Positions 56,908-64,000 of a stretch of DNA of 64,000 bases are shown in pieces. Each line of letters opens with the position of its first letter. Position 1 is the stretch's first letter. Position numbers and translations under genes: made by a program. Source of the DNA: DASPWV01 sp046726375 (GTDB lineage: Bacteria > Acidobacteriota > Vicinamibacteria > Vicinamibacterales > UBA2999); NCBI GenBank assembly GCA_046726375.1, contig JBKPAJ010000021.1:62001-126000 (forward strand), given 5' to 3'. The notes beneath the pieces are model-generated. The model was not told where the DNA came from. It saw only the letters and a program-made list of their open reading frames with translations, and ran no database searches.

Positions 56908-59889
56908 ATGCGATTGATACATGCAGTTATGGGCATACTCCTTACGGCACCCGCCATGCCGGCGTGGGCGCAGACTCCTAACACCGCGGCGATTGTCGTC
57001 CTCGTCGTCGACCAGACCGGCGGTGTCGTGAGAGACGCGAACGTCAGCCTGATAAACGCGGCGACCGGGGCAACCCGTGACGTGATGTCCGGCGACGACG
57101 GGTCCGCGGCTGTTGCGGCGTTGCCGCTTACCGGCACGTACGCGATCAAAGTGACGAAAGCCGGTTTCACGGCCGAGGACGTCGCCGGCCTTACGCTTCG
57201 CGCCGGCGAAACCGCCACCGTCAGGGTGAGGCTCGTCGCCAGCGGCGGCACAACAGAGGTGATCGTTTACGGCACCGAGCAAGGTGTGCGTGCCGACGCG
57301 CAGATTGGGCGCCGGATGGACAGCCCTCTTATCGATGAGACACCGATTCTCGGTCGCAAAGTTGGCAACCTGCCGCTGTTCAACTCAGCTTTTCGCCAGG
57401 GAAAAGGCACGGGCGACCTCTTTGTCACCACGCCCTACTTCATCACGGGCGCAGGCAGCCGCCGCACCACGACGTTCATGCTGGACGGTGCGAGCAACGA
57501 CGAAAGCTGGGGACGCCAAACTATGCTCGCGACAGTGCCGATCGGCGCGGTGCAGGAAATCGCCGTGCTGTCGAACGCGTTTTCAGCGGAATTCGGCTGG
57601 ACCGCTGGACCCGCGCTGAACATCGTGACCAAATCCGGCACGAACGTGCTGCACGGCGAAGCGTTGTACATGGTGCGTCCCGGCAGTACGCAAGCGGAGA
57701 CGTTCTCGACCACGGGCTTCTGCCCGCCGTCGCTAGCGAGCTGCACGATGCCCAGCACACTCCAGGCGATCAACCCCGCGGACGTCCCCGACGAGCTCGA
57801 TCAGGTTTCCGGATCGATCGGCGGCTCGATCGTGAAGGACAAGACGTTCTTCTTTGGCACCAGCGACTACACGTGGCAGGACCGCACGACGTTTCTCTCG
57901 AATACGCTTCCGCAGTTTGTGTTGCCGCCGGACGGCAGTCTCGCCTATGTGGGTCATTATCGACAGGCGCTTGTCGACGCGAGGGTTGACCACAAACTCA
58001 CGCCTGGGCAGTCGTTGATGTGGCGATTCAACGTCGATCGGATGTACGACACGAATCCGAACGACGCCGTCGTGGGTACCAACGCGCCAACGGTCGCGCG
58101 CAGGTATACGCGGCGATCCTGGACGACTCAGCTCAATCACACCGCCGTTCTCACCCCGAATCTCTTGAGCGAAGCGCGATTGACCTACTTGCATGGCGAT
58201 CCGGTCACTCTTTGGGAAGCGCAGTCGCTTTCGACCACGTACACGCGCGCTGGGTCAATGCCGTTCACGATCGGCGAATCGCGCTCGGCCGATCTCTTCA
58301 GCCGCCAGGTGCAGTTGGCCGACACGCTGTCGTGGTCACGCGGCAAGCACAATCTGCGGTTCGGCGGCAGCCTTATTCGTCACAGCACGGGTGGCTTTGG
58401 CAGCGAGCCCGGACAGGCGGTGCTCGGCACGTTTACGTTCCTCAGCACGACTACGGCGCCGTTTGAACAGTTGACGCTCGCCGACGTGCAGCAGTACACG
58501 CAGCCGATTAGCTATGGCATCACCAGCTACGAGCTGAAACAGTGGATGTCGGTGGCGTTCGTACAGGACAACATTCGCGTGAGCGACGATCTTATGGTTG
58601 ACGCCGGCCTTCGCTACGACCGCCAGACGCTGACCGATGCAACGAAGAACTTTGCGCCGCGCGTGGGGGTCGGGTGGCACCCGAATGGCGATTGGCGTCT
58701 GGCGATTCGCGGCGGCTACGCAATGTACTACACGCAGATTCGCGCCAACGCGCTCGCGAGCGCGCTCACTGGCGGCCTCGACGGTCTCGTGACACACACG
58801 GCAACGCCCGGACAGTTCGGGTTTCCAACCTGTTTGACTGGGCCGTGCCTGCCGTTGAATTTCGATCCGCGTACACTGCCGCTGTCACAACAGCCGGCCC
58901 GCAACATCACCGTGCGTGCGGGCGAGCGGGATTTTTACCGGTCACAATTCGCAACCTATGGGTTGAACTTCGATCTGCTCGCGAACTATCCCGACGAGTT
59001 TGTGAATCCGCGCAGTCAGGTGAGTTCGATCGGCGCCGAGCGCGAAGTCATGAAGGGCCTGTTCGCTGCCGCCGATTACGTGCATCACCACTGGACCAAC
59101 CTCGATCGCACCGTGGACTTGAACGCACCGACGCCGTTCGATCGCAGCGCTGTCGGCCAGGTGAGAAGCGTGGCCGCGGCCAACGCGACACGTCCGATCG
59201 TGCCGGTGAACGGCGGCGTCCGCACCGTCAACGTGTTGATGAACCTCGGCGTCGCCGATTACGACGCGCTGCAAACCCAGATCACGTATCGTGGCCACCC
59301 GAAGGTGTACGCGGCTCTCAGTTACACGCTGGCAAAAGCCACCAACACCACCGAGCCGGACGGCAACGGTATCGCGCCCAACGACGGGAACATCGCGCGC
59401 CTCGGTGAAGAAGAGCGCGGACCGAGCGTCGTCGATCAGCGGCATCGCGCTGTCATCACCTTCACCTACGATCTGCCCTACCACATCACCGCGGGGACGG
59501 TGACACAGCTTGCGTCGGCGCGTCCCTTCAACGCCACCACCGGCATTGATAACAACGGCGACGGCGCCAACAACGATCGGCCCGTCGTCAACGGCACGGT
59601 GATGAGCAAATCGGCGTTTCGCGGAACGGGCACGCAAGACGTCTCAATCTTCGTCGAGGAACGCCTGAAGCTGCACGATCGCACCGTGCTGCTCCGCCTC
59701 GAGGGTTTCAACCTCTTCAATCACGGCAACATCCTTGGCCGCGCGCAGACGACGTACGGCGACACAGCGATTGTGAATCCGACGTTCGGTCAGGTCGTGA
59801 GTGTCGGCACGGCAACGACTGCCCTTCCTTCGCTCGCGAACATCGACCCGCCGCGGATGCTCCAGGCGCAGGTGCGATTCGTGTTCTGA
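56908..59889 (+). CDS. Oar-like TonB-dependent receptor
   Basis: 993 residues. Signal peptide about 1-21 (ending AWAQ). A carboxypeptidase-regulatory-like domain (about 28-110, VVDQTGGVVRDANVSLIN) is followed by a plug (about 115-240, LDGASNDESWGRQ and SAEFGWTAGPALNIVTKSG). A large beta-barrel ends MLQAQVRFVF. Outer-membrane active importer of unknown ligand. No sensor or enzyme genes accompany it, in contrast to the receptor at 35604-38624. Confidence 0.92.
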   Translation: MRLIHAVMGILLTAPAMPAWAQTPNTAAIVVLVVDQTGGVVRDANVSLINAATGATRDVMSGDDGSAAVAALPLTGTYAIKVTKAGFTAEDVAGLTLRAGETATVRVRLVASGGTTEVIVYGTEQGVRADAQIGRRMDSPLIDETPILGRKVGNLPLFNSAFRQGKGTGDLFVTTPYFITGAGSRRTTTFMLDGASNDESWGRQTMLATVPIGAVQEIAVLSNAFSAEFGWTAGPALNIVTKSGTNVLHGEALYMVRPGSTQAETFSTTGFCPPSLASCTMPSTLQAINPADVPDELDQVSGSIGGSIVKDKTFFFGTSDYTWQDRTTFLSNTLPQFVLPPDGSLAYVGHYRQALVDARVDHKLTPGQSLMWRFNVDRMYDTNPNDAVVGTNAPTVARRYTRRSWTTQLNHTAVLTPNLLSEARLTYLHGDPVTLWEAQSLSTTYTRAGSMPFTIGESRSADLFSRQVQLADTLSWSRGKHNLRFGGSLIRHSTGGFGSEPGQAVLGTFTFLSTTTAPFEQLTLADVQQYTQPISYGITSYELKQWMSVAFVQDNIRVSDDLMVDAGLRYDRQTLTDATKNFAPRVGVGWHPNGDWRLAIRGGYAMYYTQIRANALASALTGGLDGLVTHTATPGQFGFPTCLTGPCLPLNFDPRTLPLSQQPARNITVRAGERDFYRSQFATYGLNFDLLANYPDEFVNPRSQVSSIGAEREVMKGLFAAADYVHHHWTNLDRTVDLNAPTPFDRSAVGQVRSVAAANATRPIVPVNGGVRTVNVLMNLGVADYDALQTQITYRGHPKVYAALSYTLAKATNTTEPDGNGIAPNDGNIARLGEEERGPSVVDQRHRAVITFTYDLPYHITAGTVTQLASARPFNATTGIDNNGDGANNDRPVVNGTVMSKSAFRGTGTQDVSIFVEERLKLHDRTVLLRLEGFNLFNHGNILGRAQTTYGDTAIVNPTFGQVVSVGTATTALPSLANIDPPRMLQAQVRFVF

Positions 59890-59978
59890 GCAGCGTTAGC
59901 GTCAGGGCTCGTTGGCGTCACCGTCCAGATGCAGCGGCTCGTAGAACACACCGTGCGGCCGTGTCATGCCCGTCGTGA

Positions 59979-60119
59979 CCCACGACGGGGCAGCGCTTTC
60001 TCGTGAACATCAGCGACGAGGACGAGAACGCTGAGCCGATCACGGTTATCTTGAACTGGGCAGCCCGGAACCGAACCGGCCGCACGCGCACATTCAACCA
60101 GTACAATGCATGGTCATGA
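59979..60119 (+). pseudogene. C-terminal relic of a PD40/WD40-type protein kinase
   Basis: In the 220-base space after the TonB receptor, one frame reads GQRFLVNISDEDENAEPI and then TVILNWAARNR up to TGA 60117-60119. Ends of the form DGQRFLVN...PITVVLNW are characteristic of acidobacterial serine/threonine kinases and TolB-like proteins with beta-propeller repeats. No propeller or kinase part is present. The tail overlaps the start of the next gene by 10 bases. Confidence 0.45.
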
Positions 60120-61861
60120 TCGCGAGCTTCATCGTGCCGATCGTGGTCATCCTGCTGGCGAGCATCGGCTGCCGCGCAGCGGAGTCGCGTGAACCGCGGC
60201 CATCCGTCGCGGCCCAGACCGCACCAGCCTCTGCACCAAAGTCACCACCGACGAGTCCTGTTCTCGATCCTGACGTCGCGACGGCGGTCAATCACGTTCT
60301 CTCCTCCGCTGAGCATCCTGAGCTTCGATGGGGCAAGATCCCCGACGTCGCGGCTGCTCTGAAATCGTTGTACGACGCGGAACCCGATCGGCTGTTCTGG
60401 TTCGACGGGACCACTCCGGTTCCGAAATTGACGGCCACTCTCGACGCGCTCGCAAAGGCAGGCGACCACGGCCTCGATCCAGCGGATTACGACGCAGCGC
60501 TGCTCAGCGAGCAATGGGCGACCTTCAAGACGGGCACCATCGCAGCGGCGGATCGCGCGTTGTTCGATCTCGCAGTGAGCGTCGCTGTGGCGCGAATCGT
60601 CAAAGCCGTTCAAGTGGGACGGGTCGATCCCGCGACGATGTACTGGGGCTACGACGTTTCGACCACGCGTGTCGATGTCGCGAAGCTCCTGCCGGCGGCG
60701 CGCGATGGCGACGGGCTGGCCGCCACGCTCGACAAGATCTCGCCACCGGTCACCCACTAGGCTCGCGCGCGGCGCACGCTGGCCATCTACAAGGCGCGTG
60801 CGCGCGCGGGCGAACCGGAGGTCGTGCCCGATCTGCCGAAAGGGCAGACGAAAGTAGAAGCGGGGAAGAGCTGGGTCGGCATCCCGCAGGTGGCGGCGCG
60901 ACTGCGTGTGTTCGGCGATCTCGGGGAGGCCGCCCCGGTGGAAGGCACTGTCTACGCGCCGATACTTGTGAGCGCGGTCAAGCGCTTTCAGGAGCGGCAC
61001 GGCCTTGCCAATGACGGCGTGATCGGGGCCGGCACGATCAAGGCGCTCAACGTCTCGCTTGCCGCGCGGGTGCGCCAGATCGAACTGGCGATGGAGCGCA
61101 TGCGGTGGCTTCCGGCTCTCAGCAACCGTCCGAATGTGTTCGTCAACGTGGCGCTGTATCGCCTGTGGGCAACCGATCCCACGACGGGCGAGGAGCCGCT
61201 GCGGATGAACGTGGTGGTCGGCCAGTCGCTCAACCATCAAACGCCGATCTTCGTCGAGAAGATGGAGTACGTGATCTTCCGGCCGTTTTGGAATCCGCCG
61301 CCGCGCATCACGGTGAACGAGATCGTGCCGAAGGCGCGCCGTGATCCGTCATATCTGGCGCGCGAGGATATGGAGATCGTCGCCAGCGCCGCCGATAACG
61401 CGCCGGCGTTCGAGCCCACGCCCGAGAATCTCTCGCAGGTCGTTGCTGGAAGGCTGCATCTACGTCAGAAGCCCGGTCCGCGCAACTCCCTCGGCCTGGC
61501 CAAGTTCATCTTTCCCAACGACGAGGACGTCTACATGCACGGCACGCCGGCGCAGCAGCTCTTTTCGCGGGTGCGCCGCGATTTCAGTCACGGTTGCATC
61601 CGTGTCGAAGATCCGGCGCGGTTTGCCGCCTGGGTGCTGCGCGACCAGCCGGCATGGACGCCCGAGAAGATCGAGGCGGCGATGCAGGGCGAGAAGCCCA
61701 CGCAGGCGAACCTGAAGCAGCCGCTCACGGTGGTGATCTTCTACGACACCGTGCACGTCAACTCAGAAGCGGTGGTGTTCTTCGTGGAAGACATCTACGG
61801 CCACGATCGCGCCCTCGACGCGGTGCTGTCGCGAGGGTATCCCTATCCCGTCAAGGGGTAA
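60110..61861 (+). pseudogene. L,D-transpeptidase (LdtD/YcbB-like) split by an in-frame amber codon
   Basis: One reading frame runs from ATG 60110 to 61861 and is interrupted only by TAG at 60758-60760 (codon 217 of about 583). Before it: lipobox-like ASIGC and the transpeptidase scaffold domain (KSLYDAEPDRLFWFDGTTPV). After it: a peptidoglycan-binding domain (APILVSAVKRFQERHGLANDG) and an intact YkuD domain with HGTPAQQLFSRVRRDFSHGC, holding the catalytic Cys. The TAG stands where homologues have Tyr (PPVTH-Y-ARARRTL). One base change, suppression or a sequence error would explain it. Confidence 0.8.
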
Positions 61862-62156
61862 CGACGATCGGTCGCGCACAGCCCGCCGACGTAGCCGCGG
61901 ACCTTCAGCTCCGCCATGCCGCGACGCAGACAAGCGATCGAATCCAGCAAACCGAAAAAGCGTACCTCGACCGCGTGAGAACGTATCTTCACAAGAAGAA
62001 GAGCGACTGAAGTCGGTGATGCCGGCACCTGTGTCTGGCGAACGCTTCAGCTGCATCGATATCGACAAAGAATCGAACGTCCTCCGCACGTTGCACACCG
62101 CCTTCGTACAGACGTAGTGTACGAACACCGGCGCGCGGTGGGACAGGAGGTTGACC
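61862..62156 (+). other. Spacer without supported gene
   Basis: About 295 bases between the transpeptidase and the FmdB gene. Short frames exist on both strands but none has a start with a ribosome-binding site and coding character. GGACAGGAGG just before 62157 is the ribosome-binding site of the next gene. Confidence 0.4.
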
Positions 62157-62321
62157 ATGCCAGTCTACGAGTTCGCTTGTCGCGATTGTCAGAAGACATT
62201 CGAGGTGGTCCGACCAATCTCGCAATCGTCGTCGGCCACCGTCACGTGCACTCACTGCGGGAGCACCAAAGTCGAGCGGATCTGGAGCACGGTGTACGCG
62301 ATCACAGCGAAAAAAAGCTGA
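62157..62321 (+). CDS. FmdB-family zinc ribbon protein
   Basis: 54 residues, preceded by CAGGAGG. It starts MPVYEFACRDCQKTFEVVRP and has the two zinc knuckles C8-x2-C11 and C31-x2-C34, with no C-terminal extension except AKKS. This is the FmdB putative regulatory family of short zinc ribbons. The target is unknown. The gene is 9 bases upstream of the next small gene, so they form a pair. Confidence 0.9.
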   Translation: MPVYEFACRDCQKTFEVVRPISQSSSATVTCTHCGSTKVERIWSTVYAITAKKS

Positions 62322-62330
62322 AGCTAACCG

Positions 62331-62603
62331 ATGACGGGAACCCCGCTGCGCGTTGACGTGGAGTGCTATGCGGGGCACCGGGGCGAGGAAACGCCGCGGC
62401 GCTTCGGACTCGCCGGTGCCAGGATCGAGATCGCTGAAGTTGTCGACCGCTGGCTCGCTCCCGATCACCGCTACTTCAAGGTACGGGACGGCCAAGGCGA
62501 CCTTTACATCCTGCGCAACGACGTCGCTTCCGAAACATGGGAGCTGACTTTCTTCCGACGGCGCGGGGATGGCGTGGAGCCGTGTTCAGCGGCCGCCGAT
62601 TGA
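62331..62603 (+). CDS. Conserved small protein of unknown function
   Basis: 90 residues. The core LRVDVECYAGHRGEETPRRF, then EVVDRWLAPDHRYFKVR and LYILRNDVASETWELTFF, belongs to a small conserved family found in several phyla without assigned role. Soluble, mixed alpha/beta. Translated right after the FmdB protein. Confidence 0.75.
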   Translation: MTGTPLRVDVECYAGHRGEETPRRFGLAGARIEIAEVVDRWLAPDHRYFKVRDGQGDLYILRNDVASETWELTFFRRRGDGVEPCSAAAD

Positions 62604-62660
62604 GATCGTGCGGTCGCCGAGGATCGCACAGCCGCAATGCGGTGCAGCAGCGGATGCCGA

Positions 62661-64000
62661 TCACAACTGAACGTCAACCGGCTTTCCATCAAACACAAGC
62701 TGGCGAGACGTCTTCTCTCCCGCCAGGCGCACCTCGATCGCCCGTTTCTGCGGCGGCAGAAATCGAGAGCCCGGCGCCAGGCGGAGCGTGTAACGCCGAC
62801 TCGCGTCGCTCCACGTCATCGCGAGCCGCATCCACTCGCCCTTGCGATAGTCGAACGTCTTTCCATCGTCTTCGTACAGATCGAAAGCGCCGTCGGCACC
62901 TGGGTAAATCGTAACGGTCAGCGGACCATCCACGGGCTCGTCCACATACTGCTTGACGGGTCCAAAGGGCAGAATCGCCCCCGCGCGCACGTGCAAGGGC
63001 ATGGTTGCGAGATCGACGCGCCGATCGATCTCGCGGCCGCCATCCACTCGCTGCTCGGTCCAGAAATCAAACCACGCGCCGCGCGGCAGGTAGAGGCGCC
63101 GGCTCGTTGCACCCTTCTCCACGACGGGCGACACGAGGATGTCGCGTCCCCACAAGAATTGATCGCCGCGTGCGGCTGCGTGCGAGTCGTCAGGATAATG
63201 CAGCCACAACGCGCGCATCAGCGGCAGGCCGGTCTGGGTGCACTCCCGCGCCGCTGTGTAGGTGTAGGCCAGCATTCGATACCGCAGTTCGAGGTACTTC
63301 TTCACGATTGGCTCGACGTAAGGATTGTTCAACTCTCGTGGATCGGGATCGGCCGCGCCGCCCGTGTAGCTGCGAATTTCCGACGGTCCGAGCTTGCCCG
63401 TGTTCCATCCCCACGGCAGCCGCAAGTGCCAGTTGCGGCCGTGCGAGCGGAACAAGGGACAGAAGGTGCCAAACTGAAACCACCGCACGTGCAGCTCGCC
63501 CGTGTACTCGGCTGTCGGCACGAAGCCGCCGATATCAGTGCCCCAGAACGGAATGCCTGAGAGTGCGGTGTTGACCGCAACGGGCACGTGCGTCTTCAAC
63601 GTCTCCCACGTCGTGTAGACGTCACCCGACCAGAGAAACGCGCCGTAGCGTTGCATTCCGGCGTAGCCGTTGCGGTGAAGCGCAAACGGCCGTTCGTTCG
63701 GCCGATACCGCTGCGGGCCCTCCCAATACATGCGAATGCGCGCGAGTCGTGATGCGGCGTCCAAGCCGTCGCCTTGATCGGGCCACATGCCGTCGACACC
63801 GAGATCGTAAAGCGGCTTGTGATACGGCCAGTAGCAGGGCACGGCGCGATCATCGGGCCAGCGATCGTCCGCCGTACGGCCGCTCGGCACCGCCTTGTCG
63901 GGCGTGCATGGTTCGTTCACGGCGCCGCTCATTCGCCGACCTTCGATGACGACGTGCAAGACGACTTTGTAATGCTGCGCGTGGAGCTCGTCGATCGTGC
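62661..64000 (-). CDS. GH31-family alpha-glycosidase, 5' end beyond window
   Basis: The frame is open to the right edge; about 446 residues of the C-terminal part are present. The catalytic loop reads LGVDGMWPDQGDGL, with Asp in the nucleophile position of GH31. Then come the barrel segments GIPFWGTDIGGF and FCPLFRSHGRNWHL, and the beta-sandwich domains with LPRGAWFDFWTEQ and YPGADGAFDLYEDDGKTFDY. The enzyme acts on terminal alpha-linked sugars (glucose or xylose). Ends 58 bases from the end of the convergent small-gene pair. Confidence 0.9.
   Translation of the reverse strand, partial: TIDELHAQHYKVVLHVVIEGRRMSGAVNEPCTPDKAVPSGRTADDRWPDDRAVPCYWPYHKPLYDLGVDGMWPDQGDGLDAASRLARIRMYWEGPQRYRPNERPFALHRNGYAGMQRYGAFLWSGDVYTTWETLKTHVPVAVNTALSGIPFWGTDIGGFVPTAEYTGELHVRWFQFGTFCPLFRSHGRNWHLRLPWGWNTGKLGPSEIRSYTGGAADPDPRELNNPYVEPIVKKYLELRYRMLAYTYTAARECTQTGLPLMRALWLHYPDDSHAAARGDQFLWGRDILVSPVVEKGATSRRLYLPRGAWFDFWTEQRVDGGREIDRRVDLATMPLHVRAGAILPFGPVKQYVDEPVDGPLTVTIYPGADGAFDLYEDDGKTFDYRKGEWMRLAMTWSDASRRYTLRLAPGSRFLPPQKRAIEVRLAGEKTSRQLVFDGKPVDVQL

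Overview
The window is high-GC DNA from one continuous bacterial chromosome region. Gene families point to an Acidobacteriota member, probably of the Vicinamibacteria type. There are two Oar-like TonB-dependent receptors with N-terminal carboxypeptidase-regulatory domains. There is a broken permease of the duplicated-orphan (ADOP/MacB-like) type and a C-terminal relic resembling an acidobacterial PD40-type protein kinase. DUF3300/DUF2950, DUF4136 and DUF481 proteins and two large sigma-54 activators are also present. The taxonomic call is an inference from gene families; no rRNA or tRNA gene was recognised.

Region 1 (1-8.9 kb, minus strand) runs from a secreted protein and a PAS-GAF sigma-54 activator, through a small monooxygenase-like protein, into a tight operon of polyphosphate kinase 2, DUF3300, DUF2950 and a GH63-like glucosidase that leaves the window. 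Region 2 (9.0-19.0 kb, plus) is a complete F1Fo ATP synthase operon in canonical order (a, c, b, delta, alpha, gamma, beta, epsilon) with unusually short c and delta subunits. It is coupled by stop/start overlaps to an MscS channel and a SulP anion transporter and ends in a terminator-like hairpin. Region 3 (19.3-25.5 kb, plus) is a five-gene envelope operon behind a sigma-54-like promoter: a DUF3011-porin fusion, an exported amidohydrolase, a DcaP-like porin, an exported glutaminase and a DUF481 protein. Regions 1-3 share themes of proton, anion and ammonia handling, energy storage and sigma-54 control, which suggests one stress-response module.

Region 4 (25.6-33.2 kb) holds envelope genes (a lipoprotein, DUF4136, an MltF-like lytic transglycosylase coupled to an outer-membrane protein), a BASS-family transporter, and a second sigma-54 activator preceded by a lone AraC DNA-binding domain. 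Region 5 (33.3-39.4 kb) is a sensory cassette. A TonB receptor and a histidine kinase with a periplasmic substrate-binding domain form an operon flanked by two plus-strand response regulators, one intact and one without an output domain. Region 6 (39.4-45.8 kb) carries an oxidoreductase, a LOG protein, a MarR-acetyltransferase fusion operon with a clear palindromic operator, and a K+ channel overlapping a Ca2+/H+ antiporter gene.

Region 7 (45.8-62 kb) mixes intact genes (HNH endonuclease, BON protein, substrate-binding protein, M48 protease, TrmO-like methyltransferase, Nramp-like transporter, cupin, second TonB receptor) with many broken ones. These are a permease fragment, two frameshifted secreted or membrane proteins, a frameshifted DinB-like gene, small C-terminal relics, and an L,D-transpeptidase split by one in-frame amber codon. 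Some may be assembly indels rather than true decay. The right edge has an FmdB zinc ribbon protein, a small conserved protein and a partial GH31 glycosidase.
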